This document shows positions 1-7,619 of a stretch of 16,497 nt of DNA, one piece after another; position 1 is the stretch's first letter, and every line of letters begins with the position of its first letter. A model generated the notes under the pieces. The model was given only the letters and a program-made list of their open reading frames with translations, ran no database searches and was not told where the DNA came from. Origin of the DNA: Nitrospiraceae bacterium (lineage in GTDB: Bacteria > Nitrospirota > Nitrospiria > Nitrospirales > Nitrospiraceae). The position numbers were made by a program, and so were the translations under genes. The stretch lies in the NCBI GenBank assembly GCA_005800255.1, contig SYGW01000003.1, forward strand, positions 1-16,497. Direction: 5' to 3'.

Positions 1-1730
1 ACGATTACTACCAGCCGGAAGCCTACATCCCGCAAAGCAACACCTATATCGCCAAAGACGCCTCCGTGAACGATGCCATCGATCAGATGCGGCATGCGGC
101 GACGTCCGCGTTGCTTCAACGGAACGACGTGCTGATCGTCTCGTCGGTCTCCTGCATTTACGGCCTGGGGTCGCCGGAGGTCTATCACGAGATGGTGATT
201 TTTCTTGAAGAAGGGATGGAGATCAGGCGGGAGAAGATTCTGGCCAAGCTGGTCGAGATTCAATATGCTCGCAGCGACGTGGATTTTCATCGCGGCACCT
301 TCCGGGCCCGCGGCGACGTCATCGAAATTTTTCCCGCCTCGAATGACGCGGTCTCCGTCCGGATCGAACTGTTCGGCGACGTGGTCGATGGCATTCATGA
401 AATCGACCCGCTCACGGGAAAGTCGATCGGGAAGTTGCCGAAAGTCGCGATCTGCCCGAATACGCATTACCTCATTGCTCCGGACCGGTACGAGCGGGCG
501 ATTACGGGCATCGAAGAAGAGCTGGACGAGCGCGTCACCTATTTCAAGAAACAGAATCAGCTCGTGGAGGCCCAGCGGATCGCGCAACGGACCAAGTTCG
601 ATCTGGAAATGATCCGGGCGATGGGCTATTGCCATGGTATCGAGAATTATTCGCGGCATCTCAGCGGCCGCGCGCCAGGCGAACAGCCGCCGACGCTTAT
701 CGATTACTTCCCTAAAGACTTTTTGTTGATCGTGGACGAATCCCATGCGACGGTTCCCCAGGTCGGCGGGATGTACGAGGGGGACTATTCGCGGAAGCGC
801 ACCTTGGTTGAGTACGGCTTTCGATTGCCATCGGCGGTCGATAACCGGCCGCTCAAGTTCACCGAGTTTGAGCAATGTCTCGTGCAGGCGGTGTATGTGT
901 CCGCGACGCCGGGCCCCTATGAGCTGGGGCATACGGCAGGAGAAGTGGTGGAGCAGATTATTCGTCCGACCGGTCTGATGGATCCGGTCATCGAGGTGCG
1001 ACCGGCCAAGGGGCAGGTCGGTGATCTCCTGGGAGAAGTGCGGGCTGAAGTGGCGCAGGGCGGGAGGGTGTTGATCACCACCTTGACCAAACGTATGTCG
1101 GAGGATTTGAGCGAGTACTACCACGATCTCGGGATCAAGGTGCGCTATCTGCATTCCGGCATTAAGACGCTGGAGCGGGCTGAGATTATCCGTGATCTGC
1201 GGCGCGGGGTGTTCGACGTGCTGGTGGGGATCAATCTTCTGCGTGAAGGATTGGATCTCCCGGAGGTGACGCGGGTGGCGATTCTCGACGCGGACAAGGA
1301 AGGCTATCTTCGGTCCTATCGGGCCTTGATCCAGACGGCCGGGCGGGCCGCGAGAAATTTACGGGGCCATGCGATTTTGTACGGAGATGCCATCACGGAT
1401 TCGATGCAAATGGCTATTAGTGAGACTGAGCGTCGGCGCACGATTCAGGCCGTCTACAATGCGAAGCATGGCATCGTGCCCACGAGCATTACGAAGGATG
1501 TGCGGTCGCTCGACTATGCCACGGAAGACACGGCGGCCGTGCAATTGGATTTGGTGGCGGAGTCGCCGGCCCTCTATGGCGCGGAGGAGGTCACCGAGCA
1601 GGTCATCAAACGGCTGGAGTCGGAGATGAAGGCTGCCGCGAAGCAGTTGGATTTTGAACGGGCTGCCACGCTTCGCAATAAGATTCGCGCGTTGAAGTTG
1701 CAGGTGCTCGAGTTGAATTCGGAGATTTAG
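1..1730 (+). CDS. uvrB: UvrABC system protein B (excinuclease subunit), 5' truncated
   Basis: UvrB is the DNA-loading helicase-like subunit of nucleotide excision repair. It receives damaged DNA from UvrA and recruits UvrC. The reading frame is open from base 3 and already encodes the beta-hairpin segment [10 protein letters not shown], so the GTG at 66 is internal; roughly the first 95 residues, including Walker A, lie outside the window. 575 residues are visible. Seen in order (numbered from base 3): the hairpin at 1-10, SVSCIYGLG, the Walker B/DEAD-like motif DESH at 245-248 followed by the UvrB-typical [16 protein letters not shown] (motif III), [10 protein letters not shown] (motif V), QTAGRAARN (motif VI, about 444-452), and a C-terminal UVR motif that contacts UvrC. 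Nothing looks broken. The next gene on this strand is ffh, about 700 bases away, so uvrB probably ends its own transcript. Confidence 0.97.
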   Translation, partial: DYYQPEAYIPQSNTYIAKDASVNDAIDQMRHAATSALLQRNDVLIVSSVSCIYGLGSPEVYHEMVIFLEEGMEIRREKILAKLVEIQYARSDVDFHRGTFRARGDVIEIFPASNDAVSVRIELFGDVVDGIHEIDPLTGKSIGKLPKVAICPNTHYLIAPDRYERAITGIEEELDERVTYFKKQNQLVEAQRIAQRTKFDLEMIRAMGYCHGIENYSRHLSGRAPGEQPPTLIDYFPKDFLLIVDESHATVPQVGGMYEGDYSRKRTLVEYGFRLPSAVDNRPLKFTEFEQCLVQAVYVSATPGPYELGHTAGEVVEQIIRPTGLMDPVIEVRPAKGQVGDLLGEVRAEVAQGGRVLITTLTKRMSEDLSEYYHDLGIKVRYLHSGIKTLERAEIIRDLRRGVFDVLVGINLLREGLDLPEVTRVAILDADKEGYLRSYRALIQTAGRAARNLRGHAILYGDAITDSMQMAISETERRRTIQAVYNAKHGIVPTSITKDVRSLDYATEDTAAVQLDLVAESPALYGAEEVTEQVIKRLESEMKAAAKQLDFERAATLRNKIRALKLQVLELNSEI

Positions 1731-1804
1731 CCGATTGCGGCAAGGTCATTTCGGTAAAGCGTTCCAATAGCCTGTAGGTTAGGGGAAAGAGGAGAGCGGT
1801 TTCG

Positions 1805-1917
1805 CAGGCTGCTCAAAAAGGCCGTCCAGCAAAGCCGCAGCTCCGAGCTGACCCTCGTTTCACGTTTTACGTTTCACGGAGCCCGAGAAGAAGCTGGCGG
1901 GCTTTTTCAGCAGCCTG
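1805..1917. repeat. Intergenic imperfect inverted repeat, copy 1
   Basis: This 113-base element lies between the convergent uvrB and DUF4321 genes. Its ends are inverted: it begins CAGGCTGCTCAAAAAGGCC and the reverse complement of its end begins CAGGCTGCTGAAAAAGCCC. The first 36 bases match the reverse complement of the last 36 bases of the element at 12691-12815 at 30 positions, so the two are copies of one family in opposite orientation. The centre differs from copy 2 and carries three 7-base tandem units (1857-1877). There is no ORF. It could be a REP/MITE-like element and may fold as a bidirectional terminator-like hairpin. Confidence 0.8.
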
Positions 1918-1928
1918 GAACTGGGTTG

Positions 1929-2189
1929 CTAGACGTTTTTGTACAGATAGATGCCCAAGAACATTCCGAGAAGGCTGAGCAGGTTGATTTTCAGGACCAA
2001 GCCAAACGTGAGCTTGATGAGGACGAGGTCGATCGTCAGCGGTGGACTGATGCCTGGGTTGAAATTGCTGGAGAAAATCGCCTGAATCACGCCCTGTGGG
2101 GCCATGACCCGGAGGATTTCTCCCAGGATTCCGCCCAATAGTCCGCCGATGAGCACAAACACGAGCAAAATCAGGGATGATTTCTTCAC
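1929..2189 (-). CDS. DUF4321 family small membrane protein
   Basis: This 86-residue protein starts at a GTG (2187-2189 on the minus strand) preceded by a GAGGCGG ribosome-binding site about 6 bases upstream. It has a positively charged start (MKKSS) and a glycine-rich hydrophobic helix at about 5-28 (LILLVFVLIGGLLGGILGEI). A polar loop contains PPLTIDLVLIKLTFG, and a second hydrophobic helix at about 58-82 ends in YLYKNV. This arrangement (short N-terminal helix, GxxxG-rich segment, PPLTxDL, then a KIN-containing helix) matches my knowledge of DUF4321, whose function is unknown. It is transcribed alone, divergently from ffh, from a strong-looking promoter at 2238-2266. The family name is from memory of the pattern, not a search. 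Confidence 0.8.
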   Translation of the reverse strand: MKKSSLILLVFVLIGGLLGGILGEILRVMAPQGVIQAIFSSNFNPGISPPLTIDLVLIKLTFGLVLKINLLSLLGMFLGIYLYKNV

Positions 2190-2237
2190 GGCAACCGCCT
2201 CATAAGTCTTTGTATAATCTCAGGAGACAACGGTAGG

Positions 2238-2266
2238 ACTATAGTGAAGTGTCTTCCACCTGTCAA
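2238..2266 (-). promoter_or_regulatory. Sigma-70-type promoter for the DUF4321 gene
   Basis: On the minus strand TTGACA (2261-2266) and TATAGT (2238-2243) are separated by exactly 17 bases. This is close to the consensus for housekeeping sigma factors. The predicted start of transcription near 2231 leaves a leader of about 40 bases before the GTG at 2189. Confidence 0.7.
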
Positions 2267-2334
2267 TAAAATGCGAGGGCTAAACCACCCACTCCGGGAT
2301 CCCTCTCTCCCTTGACTTCACCCCGTTTAGTCCT

Positions 2335-2364
2335 TTAGACTCCCCGATGCTCTTTTGCTAGAAT
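2335..2364 (+). promoter_or_regulatory. Candidate ffh promoter (extended -10)
   Basis: The hexamer TAGAAT at 2359-2364 is preceded by TGC, giving an extended -10 pattern (TGCTAGAAT). A weak -35, TTAGAC, lies at 2335-2340 with an 18-base spacer. An alternative pair slightly upstream is TTGACT (2312-2317) with TAGACT (2336-2341), also 18 apart. Either would drive ffh and possibly the downstream genes. It is weaker than the divergent promoter. Confidence 0.4.
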
Positions 2365-2424
2365 TTTCGAGGTGATCGGAGATCTGGAGCTAGGGGTTTC
2401 GATTGCCTTTTTCTATGTGGCGGT

Positions 2425-3771
2425 ATGCTCGATTCGCTTAGCGAAAAGTTTGAGAAGATTTTTAAGAAGCTGCGCGGTTCTGGAGTTCTGACAGAACAGA
2501 ACATCGCGGAAGCCTTGAAGGAAGTTCGTCTGGCGCTGCTCGAAGCCGACGTGAACTTCAAGATCGTCAAGGATTTCATCGAGCGGGTTCGGGTTAAGGC
2601 AGTCGGGCAGGAAGTCCTTCAGAGTTTGACCCCAGGCCATCAGGTGGTCAAGGTCGTGTGGGACGAGCTCTGTGAGATGATGGGCCGCGAGCGGACCGGG
2701 TTGGCTCTGGCTTCGCATCCCCCCACGGTCGTGATGATGGTTGGGCTGCAGGGAGCCGGAAAGACCACGACCTGCGGCAAGCTCGGGCGGTATTTCAAGG
2801 CGCAGGGGAAGCGAGTGCTTCTGGTTGCGGCCGATCCTCGGCGACCGGCAGCCGGCGATCAGTTGGCGAGTCTGGGGCGCGATCTTGAGATCGACGTGCA
2901 TCGAGTCGATCCGGCCCAGGCTTCCCATACGGATGTCGTCCGCATTTGTCACGCCGGTGTGGAGCGAGGACGGGAGCAGGGGTACGATCTCGTCGTCCTG
3001 GATACCGGCGGGCGTCTCCATATCGACGATGAGTTGATGGGAGAGTTGGTCGCGGTGAGAGCGTCCGTGCAGCCACACGAAGTGCTCTTGGTGGCCGATG
3101 CCATGACGGGCCAGGATGCGGTCACGATGGCCAGCCAGTTCGATCAACGGATCGGCCTGACCGGCATTATCCTGACCAAGGTGGAAGGCGACGCCCGGGG
3201 CGGGGCGGTGTTGTCGATCCGGGCGGTGACCGGCAAGCCGATCAAGTTTTTGGGCGTGGGCGAGAAGTTGGACGCGCTGGAGCTGTTCCATCCCGACGGG
3301 TTGGCCTCGGGCTTCCTGGGCTTGGGCGACGTGCTCTGGCTGATCGAAAAGGCCCAAGAGACCTTTACGATCGAGCAGGCGGCGGATGCGCAGAAGCGGC
3401 TGACCAGCACGACATTCACACTGGAAGACTTCCGTGCTCAGTTGAGTCAAGTCAGTCGCCTGGGTTCGCTGGACCAGATTTTGGGGATGCTGCCGGGCGG
3501 CCAAAAGCTCAAGGGGGCGATGGACGGGCAGGTGCCGGAGCGGGAGATGAAGCGGGTCACGGCGATGATCGACTCGATGACGGCGCGCGAGCGGCGTGAT
3601 CATACGCTCATCAACGGAAGCCGGAAGAAGCGGATTGCCCGGGGCAGCGGAACGAAGGTGGAAGAAGTGAATCGGTTGATTAAGCAGTTTCTCTCGGCGA
3701 GGAAAATCGCCAAGGTTATGGCAGGGTCGGGAGGCCGCCGGCAGTTGGCGCAACTTCTGCGATCCATGTAA
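2425..3771 (+). CDS. ffh: Signal recognition particle protein Ffh (SRP54 homologue)
   Basis: Ffh is the GTPase that, with 4.5S RNA, binds signal sequences emerging from the ribosome and delivers nascent chains to FtsY at the membrane. The 448 residues have the normal length and order. The helical N domain (1-95) includes ALLEADVN. The G domain has GLQGAGKTT (107-115), DTGGR (193-197) and TKVEGDARGG (251-260). The methionine-containing M domain (about 325-448) includes the RNA-binding INGSRKKRIARGSG (396-409). Several positions differ from the usual bacterial consensus: DTAGR is DTGGR, TKLDGDARGG is TKVEGDARGG, and HPDRMASRILGMGDV is HPDGLASGFLGLGDV. The C-terminal tail is also unusually poor in methionine. 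The ATG at 2425 gives the expected MLDSLSEKF start, with GTGGCGGT just upstream as a weak ribosome-binding site. rpsP follows after 47 bases. Confidence 0.96.
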   Translation: MLDSLSEKFEKIFKKLRGSGVLTEQNIAEALKEVRLALLEADVNFKIVKDFIERVRVKAVGQEVLQSLTPGHQVVKVVWDELCEMMGRERTGLALASHPPTVVMMVGLQGAGKTTTCGKLGRYFKAQGKRVLLVAADPRRPAAGDQLASLGRDLEIDVHRVDPAQASHTDVVRICHAGVERGREQGYDLVVLDTGGRLHIDDELMGELVAVRASVQPHEVLLVADAMTGQDAVTMASQFDQRIGLTGIILTKVEGDARGGAVLSIRAVTGKPIKFLGVGEKLDALELFHPDGLASGFLGLGDVLWLIEKAQETFTIEQAADAQKRLTSTTFTLEDFRAQLSQVSRLGSLDQILGMLPGGQKLKGAMDGQVPEREMKRVTAMIDSMTARERRDHTLINGSRKKRIARGSGTKVEEVNRLIKQFLSARKIAKVMAGSGGRRQLAQLLRSM

Positions 3772-3805
3772 GGGTCGATAGTCATCATCACGGTGTGTTG
3801 TATAG

Positions 3806-3812
3806 AAGGAGG
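3806..3812 (+). promoter_or_regulatory. Strong Shine-Dalgarno fixing the rpsP start
   Basis: AAGGAGG lies 6 bases before the GTG at 3819, which selects that codon over in-frame upstream starts near 3795. Confidence 0.75.
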
Positions 3813-3818
3813 AGTCTA

Positions 3819-4115
3819 GTGGCTGTTCATTTGAGATTGACGAGAACGGGACGACATAAACGACCGCTGTATCGCGTTGTCGCAGCGGATTCACGGAAGC
3901 CGCGCGATGGGCGGTTCCTGGAAATTTTGGGAATCTTCGATCCTTTGAAGGAAGCGGGTCTGCCGGAGCTGAAGCAGGAACGGGTGTTGAGCTGGTTGCG
4001 CCAGGGCGCACAGCCGACCGTCACGGTCAAGACGTTGCTCCGTCGTTGTGGCGTCTGGAAGACGTTTGAAGCGGAAAAAGCCGCAGGGAAAGCCGTGAAG
4101 AAGAAGGGCGCGTAA
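3819..4115 (+). CDS. rpsP: 30S ribosomal protein S16
   Basis: S16 is a small-subunit protein needed for 30S assembly. The product is 98 residues, starting at GTG 3819 (AVHLRLTRTGRHKRPLYRVVAADS), which is the characteristic bS16 opening. LEILGIFDP follows at about 37-45, and the protein ends in a basic tail (AVKKKGA). The start is set by the AAGGAGG site 6 bases upstream; an in-frame start at 3795 would add eight residues not expected in S16. rimM, whose product is a 30S maturation factor, starts 3 bases after the stop. This is the common ffh-rpsP-rimM-trmD-rplS arrangement, here without the small KH-domain gene that some bacteria carry between rpsP and rimM. Confidence 0.97.
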   Translation: MAVHLRLTRTGRHKRPLYRVVAADSRKPRDGRFLEILGIFDPLKEAGLPELKQERVLSWLRQGAQPTVTVKTLLRRCGVWKTFEAEKAAGKAVKKKGA

Positions 4116-4118
4116 TAC

Positions 4119-4655
4119 GTGACCACGGCGCCGGCCGATCTTGTGACGATCGGCAAGATCGAGCGTCACTTTGGTGTGCGCGGCGAGTTCAAGGTGCGAT
4201 TGTTGAGCGATGTGCCTGGCCGGTTGGACCATCTGAAGCAGGTGCAGGTGGTGGCGCCGACGGGACAGGTGGTCGAGAAGACGGTGGCGCATGTCAGACG
4301 CGCCGGCTCGACCTACATCATGGGTTTTGTCGGTGTGACGACGCCGGAAGAAGCCGTGTCGTTGCGTGGGGGATTGATCCAAGTACCGCGTGCTTCAGCG
4401 GCGACGTTGGCCGAGGGCGTCTATTTCGAGTGTGACCTTATCGGGATGACGGTCGAGAACGAGCGGGGCGACGAGGTCGGCGTGGTGGAGACGATTTTGG
4501 AAATACCGGACAATCACGTCTTCGTCGTTCGCAAGGGGACGGAGGAGGTCCTCATTCCGGCCGCGAAGAGCTTTGTGACGTCGGTGGATCTGGTGCGTCG
4601 CCGGATGCTGGTTCGCGGGATCGACGATTTGGTTGAGGATCGCCATGCGCTGTGA
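4119..4655 (+). CDS. rimM: Ribosome maturation factor RimM
   Basis: RimM binds the 30S subunit and helps process the 16S rRNA 3' domain. The 178-residue product opens with the family motif VTIGKIERHFGVRGEFKV (about residues 9-26) and contains a YFECDLIGM segment that starts the C-terminal PRC-barrel. It continues with the typical EIPDNHVFVV and VLIPAAKSFV blocks. The GTG at 4119 is taken as the start because AAGAAGGG lies about a dozen bases upstream; a second in-frame GTG at 4143 would begin right at VTIGKI and cannot be excluded. The 3' end overlaps trmD by 11 bases, pointing to translational coupling. Confidence 0.95.
   Translation: MTTAPADLVTIGKIERHFGVRGEFKVRLLSDVPGRLDHLKQVQVVAPTGQVVEKTVAHVRRAGSTYIMGFVGVTTPEEAVSLRGGLIQVPRASAATLAEGVYFECDLIGMTVENERGDEVGVVETILEIPDNHVFVVRKGTEEVLIPAAKSFVTSVDLVRRRMLVRGIDDLVEDRHAL
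4635..4640 (+). promoter_or_regulatory. Ribosome-binding site for trmD inside rimM
   Basis: A GAGGAT core sits a few bases before the ATG at 4645, inside the rimM coding sequence. It supports ATG 4645 over the in-frame TTG at 4633. Confidence 0.55.
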
Positions 4656-5436
4656 CATCTTGACCCTGTTTCCCGATATGGTGGCGCCGGTGCTCGCGCA
4701 GAGCATTCTCAAGCGGGCGCAGGAAAAGGGGCTGTTGCATGTGCAGGTGCGGAATCTGCGCGACTACACGCTCGATCGCCACAGGGTGGCGGACGACGTG
4801 CCCTACGGCGGTGGGGCCGGGATGGTGATGAAGGCGGAGCCCATCTTGCGCGCGGTGGAACAGATTCAGGCCGAGTACGCCGCGGCCGGTGAAGAGATCC
4901 GGTTGTTGTTTCCGTCTCCGCACGGTCGCCCGTTCACGCAGGCCTACGCGAAGAATCTGGCGGCGGACAGCCGTCGGCTGGTCATTCTCTGCGGCCACTA
5001 CGAAGGCGTCGATGAGCGTGTGCGGCTGGCCTTGCAGCCGGAAGAAATTTCCGTCGGGGATTATGTGCTGACCGGAGGCGAGTTGCCGGCGCTGGTGCTT
5101 ATCGATGCCGCAGCCCGTCTGGTCCCTGGCGTGTTGGGCGATCCGGAGTCGATTGAGGAAGAGTCGTTTACGGATTCGTTGCTCGAATATCCGCATTATA
5201 CGAGGCCGGCGGAGGTTCGAGGGGTGCCCGTGCCGGAAGTGTTGCTTTCAGGACATCACGAGGTCATTCGTCTATGGCGTCGGAAGGAGTCCTTGCGAAG
5301 TACGTATCAGAGACGGCCGGATCTGTTGCGGGATCGGGTCTTGAGTCTCGAAGATCAACAATTGCTAGATGAACTTACTCGTGAAGGCGTGGCTGGCACG
5401 CCTGTTCGATGTGGGGAGGAAGGGGTAGTCTCATGA
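4645..5436 (+). CDS. trmD: tRNA (guanine-N1-)-methyltransferase TrmD
   Basis: TrmD methylates G37 next to the anticodon of several tRNAs using S-adenosylmethionine, which prevents +1 frameshifting. The 263-residue protein has all trefoil-knot SPOUT motifs: [10 protein letters not shown] at the start, PYGGGAGM (53-60), [12 protein letters not shown] (115-126), [11 protein letters not shown] (136-146), PGVLG, and [15 protein letters not shown]. The last contains Asp177, which aligns with the catalytic Asp169 of the E. coli enzyme. The length is normal. The start at ATG 4645 overlaps rimM by 11 bases. The stop codon overlaps the rplS start as ATGA, so the three genes are probably translated together. 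Confidence 0.97.
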   Translation: MRCDILTLFPDMVAPVLAQSILKRAQEKGLLHVQVRNLRDYTLDRHRVADDVPYGGGAGMVMKAEPILRAVEQIQAEYAAAGEEIRLLFPSPHGRPFTQAYAKNLAADSRRLVILCGHYEGVDERVRLALQPEEISVGDYVLTGGELPALVLIDAAARLVPGVLGDPESIEEESFTDSLLEYPHYTRPAEVRGVPVPEVLLSGHHEVIRLWRRKESLRSTYQRRPDLLRDRVLSLEDQQLLDELTREGVAGTPVRCGEEGVVS

Positions 5437-5855
5437 ATCGCTTAGAACGGATACAGCAGTCTTTCACCAAGCCGGCGGCGCCTGTTTTTGAAATCGGCGA
5501 CACCGTTCGCGTGCACGTGAAAGTGGTCGAAGGAGAAAAAGAGCGTATTCAGGTGTTTGAAGGCGCGGTGATTGCCCGTAAAGGGTTGCTGAACACCGAG
5601 ACCTTCACGGTGCGCAAGGTTTCCTACGGCGTCGGCGTGGAACGAATTTTCCCGATCCATTCGCCGATCGTCACGCGCGTCGAGGTCATGCGCCAGGGTA
5701 AGGTGCGTCGGGCCAAGCTTTACTATCTTCGCGGGAAGAAGGGCAAGTTTGCCAAAGTCGAAGATCGGGAGTTCGTCGCGAGCCCGAAGGCGAAGGCCGG
5801 GGTCGCGCGGAAGGTCGAAGCGCCGGCAGAAACTGCTGCGGCTCCGAAGGCCTAG
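5433..5855 (+). CDS. rplS: 50S ribosomal protein L19
   Basis: L19 sits at the interface of the ribosomal subunits. The product is 140 residues. The core has the family pattern [47 protein letters not shown] and the basic block [17 protein letters not shown]. The last 25 or so residues form an Ala/Lys-rich tail ([22 protein letters not shown]) beyond the usual roughly 115-residue core. Such tails vary between species and are probably disordered. The ATG at 5433 is preceded by an AGGAAGGGG stretch and overlaps the trmD stop by four bases; an upstream in-frame GTG at 5409 would only add unrelated residues. Confidence 0.97.
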   Translation: MNRLERIQQSFTKPAAPVFEIGDTVRVHVKVVEGEKERIQVFEGAVIARKGLLNTETFTVRKVSYGVGVERIFPIHSPIVTRVEVMRQGKVRRAKLYYLRGKKGKFAKVEDREFVASPKAKAGVARKVEAPAETAAAPKA

Positions 5856-5891
5856 TCGTTTTTCCTGGTTCCGTCGACGGGTGCCCGTTCA

Positions 5892-6554
5892 ATGGACGCA
5901 TCGCGGGGCCACATCGTGGGACTGACCGACGAATTTGAATTGGAAGCCCGGCGGCGCGGCTATCGCCGCATCGCCGGGCTAGATGAAGCCGGACGGGGCC
6001 CCTTGGCGGGCCCTGTCGTCGCGGCGGCGGTGGTCCTGCCTTCTCGTTGCCGCTTGGTCGGTGTCAACGACTCGAAACAAGTCTCAGAATCTGAGCGGGC
6101 GCGGCTCTACGAGGTCATTGTCGAGCGGGCTCGCGGGATCGGTGTGGGGGTCGCCACGGAGCAGGAGATCGACCGTTTCAATATTCTCGAAGCGACTCGC
6201 CTGGCCATGCGCCGCGCGCTGGCTTCGCTCGATCCTCCGGTTGATTGCCTCTTGATCGATGCCGTGACCCTGTCGAACCTCGCCATTCCCTCACGCTCGA
6301 TCATCAAGGGCGACACCCTATCCATCTCGATTGCGGCCGCGTCGATCATCGCCAAAGTGACGCGCGATCGCATGATGGCTGCGTACCATCTGACCTATCC
6401 TCTGTATAATTTTCTTTCCCACAAGGGCTACGGGACGGAAGAGCATTTGCAGCGGCTGGCGCAACATGGCCCCTGCGCGATTCATCGGCGCACCTTTGCT
6501 CCCGTCGCCCAGCTCTTGGGCGGGCTGGGCGAATGTCCCTGGACGACTCCGTGA
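5892..6554 (+). CDS. rnhB: Ribonuclease HII
   Basis: RNase HII cuts the RNA strand of RNA:DNA hybrids and removes single misincorporated ribonucleotides. The 220-residue protein carries the type 2 active site: GLDEAGRGPLAGPV with Asp31 and Glu32, LLIDAV with Asp123, and IIKGD with Asp141. These are followed by the hallmark SIIAKVTRDRMM and FLSHKGYGTEEH. The N-terminus is some 15 residues longer than the E. coli enzyme, with no other good start. The ribosome-binding site before ATG 5892 is weak, so the gene may depend on read-through from rplS 36 bases upstream. It overlaps yraN by 22 bases. Confidence 0.96.
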   Translation: MDASRGHIVGLTDEFELEARRRGYRRIAGLDEAGRGPLAGPVVAAAVVLPSRCRLVGVNDSKQVSESERARLYEVIVERARGIGVGVATEQEIDRFNILEATRLAMRRALASLDPPVDCLLIDAVTLSNLAIPSRSIIKGDTLSISIAAASIIAKVTRDRMMAAYHLTYPLYNFLSHKGYGTEEHLQRLAQHGPCAIHRRTFAPVAQLLGGLGECPWTTP

Positions 6555-6943
6555 CCAGCCTCGACCCCCGGAAGCTCTTTGGCCAAGAAGGCGAGACGGC
6601 GGCAGAGCAGTATTTGCGCCGCAAGGGGTATCGAATCGTGGAGCGCAACTTGCGCTCGTCGGTGGGGGAGTTGGACTTGGTGGCGGAAGACGGGCCGGTG
6701 CTGGTTTTTGTCGAGGTGAAGGCGCGGCGCAGCGACGCATTCGGCGGGGCCATCCATGCCGTTCATCAGCGAAAGCAGGAGAAGCCGATTCAGTTGGCGG
6801 CGCAGTATCTGGCCCGGCACCATCTCAAGGATCGGCCCTGCCGATTCGATGTCGTCCTGTTGCAGGGGGCGGGTGCCGGCGCTTCCCAGATCGAGCATAT
6901 TCAGAACGCGTTCGAAGTAGCGGGGGATGATCTCCGCTGGTAA
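6533..6943 (+). CDS. yraN: YraN/UPF0102 family endonuclease-like protein
   Basis: This is a 136-residue member of the UPF0102 family, which has a restriction-endonuclease-like fold and often follows rnhB. Seen motifs are GQEGETAAEQYLRRKGY (17-33), NLRSSVGELDLVAEDG with Glu45 and Asp48, LVFVEVKAR with Glu61 and Lys63 (the ExK of a PD-(D/E)xK-type centre), then FGGAIHAV and FDVVLL. The exact biological role is not established; a nuclease acting with RNase HII or in DNA processing is a reasonable inference only. The start at ATG 6533 lies inside rnhB (22-base overlap), and ftsE begins 7 bases after the stop. Confidence 0.93.
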   Translation: MSLDDSVTSLDPRKLFGQEGETAAEQYLRRKGYRIVERNLRSSVGELDLVAEDGPVLVFVEVKARRSDAFGGAIHAVHQRKQEKPIQLAAQYLARHHLKDRPCRFDVVLLQGAGAGASQIEHIQNAFEVAGDDLRW

Positions 6944-6950
6944 AGGGACG

Positions 6951-7619
6951 ATGATTCAATTAATCCATGTGTCGAAACGGTATGATCAGCGGGCGGCGCT
7001 CTCCGACGTCACTCTTGAGATCGGCAAAGGAGAGTTCGTCCTGCTCATGGGGTCAAGCGGAGCAGGCAAGTCGACCCTCTTGCGGCTGCTCATCGGGGCG
7101 GAGCGGCCCGATGAGGGGCAGGTCTTCGTCCATCAGAAAAACGTGACGACGCTGAAGCAGTCCGATATTCCCTATTTGCGCCGCAAAGTGGGGACGGTCT
7201 TTCAAGACTTTCGTTTGCTGCCGAAGAAGTCCGTCTTCGACAATGTGGCACTGCCCTTGCTGGTGCAAGGCGTGTCTGCCGACGACATCAGCCGGAAAGT
7301 CACGGAAGCTTTGCGGGCGGTCGGGATCGAGCATAAGCGGGACCAGCTTTCCGCCGGGCTTTCGACAGGGGAGCAGCAACGGGTCTGCATTGCGCGCGCG
7401 ATCGTGAATGGCCCGGTTCTCCTGTTGGCCGATGAGCCGACCGGCAATTTAGACCCGGCCCTGACCGTTGAGATTATCGAGCTATTCAAAACCATTAATG
7501 CGCGCGGCACGACGGTTGTCGTGGCGACGCATGATCCTCTTGTCATAGCCCAGGCGAATCGGCGGGTGCTCACCTTGTCACAGGGCCGGTTGCTGCCGGA
7601 GCAGGGGGTGTCGGCGTGA
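6951..7619 (+). CDS. ftsE: Cell division ATP-binding protein FtsE
   Basis: FtsE is the cytoplasmic ABC ATPase of the FtsEX complex, which signals across the inner membrane to activate septal peptidoglycan hydrolysis. The 222-residue product begins MIQLIHVSKRYD. It has Walker A GSSGAGKST (34-42), a Q-loop TVFQDFRLLP (Gln85), an ABC signature LSTGEQQR (137-144), Walker B LLLADEP (157-163) and an H-loop THD (His194). The second residue of the usual LSGGEQQR signature is Thr here, a small departure. ATG 6951 is preferred because it gives the standard FtsE N-terminus; an in-frame ATG at 6927 inside yraN would add eight residues. It overlaps ftsX by four bases (GTGA). Confidence 0.95.
   Translation: MIQLIHVSKRYDQRAALSDVTLEIGKGEFVLLMGSSGAGKSTLLRLLIGAERPDEGQVFVHQKNVTTLKQSDIPYLRRKVGTVFQDFRLLPKKSVFDNVALPLLVQGVSADDISRKVTEALRAVGIEHKRDQLSAGLSTGEQQRVCIARAIVNGPVLLLADEPTGNLDPALTVEIIELFKTINARGTTVVVATHDPLVIAQANRRVLTLSQGRLLPEQGVSA

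Noticed and set aside
66..70. GTG as a true start of uvrB
   Set aside because: The same frame is open upstream to base 3 and encodes conserved UvrB residues, so the gene is cut by the window edge.
2413..4011. Minus-strand open frame of 532 codons across ffh and rpsP
   Set aside because: It is antisense to clearly conserved genes. The predicted protein is His/Arg/Pro/Leu-rich without motifs, as expected for the shadow of GC-rich codons.
4552..5196. Minus-strand open frame of 214 codons across trmD
   Set aside because: Shadow of trmD, whose motifs are intact on the plus strand.
5871..5880. 10-base palindrome CCGTCGACGG between rplS and rnhB as an operator or terminator
   Set aside because: Too short to be significant in GC-rich DNA, with no T-run after it and no promoter around it.
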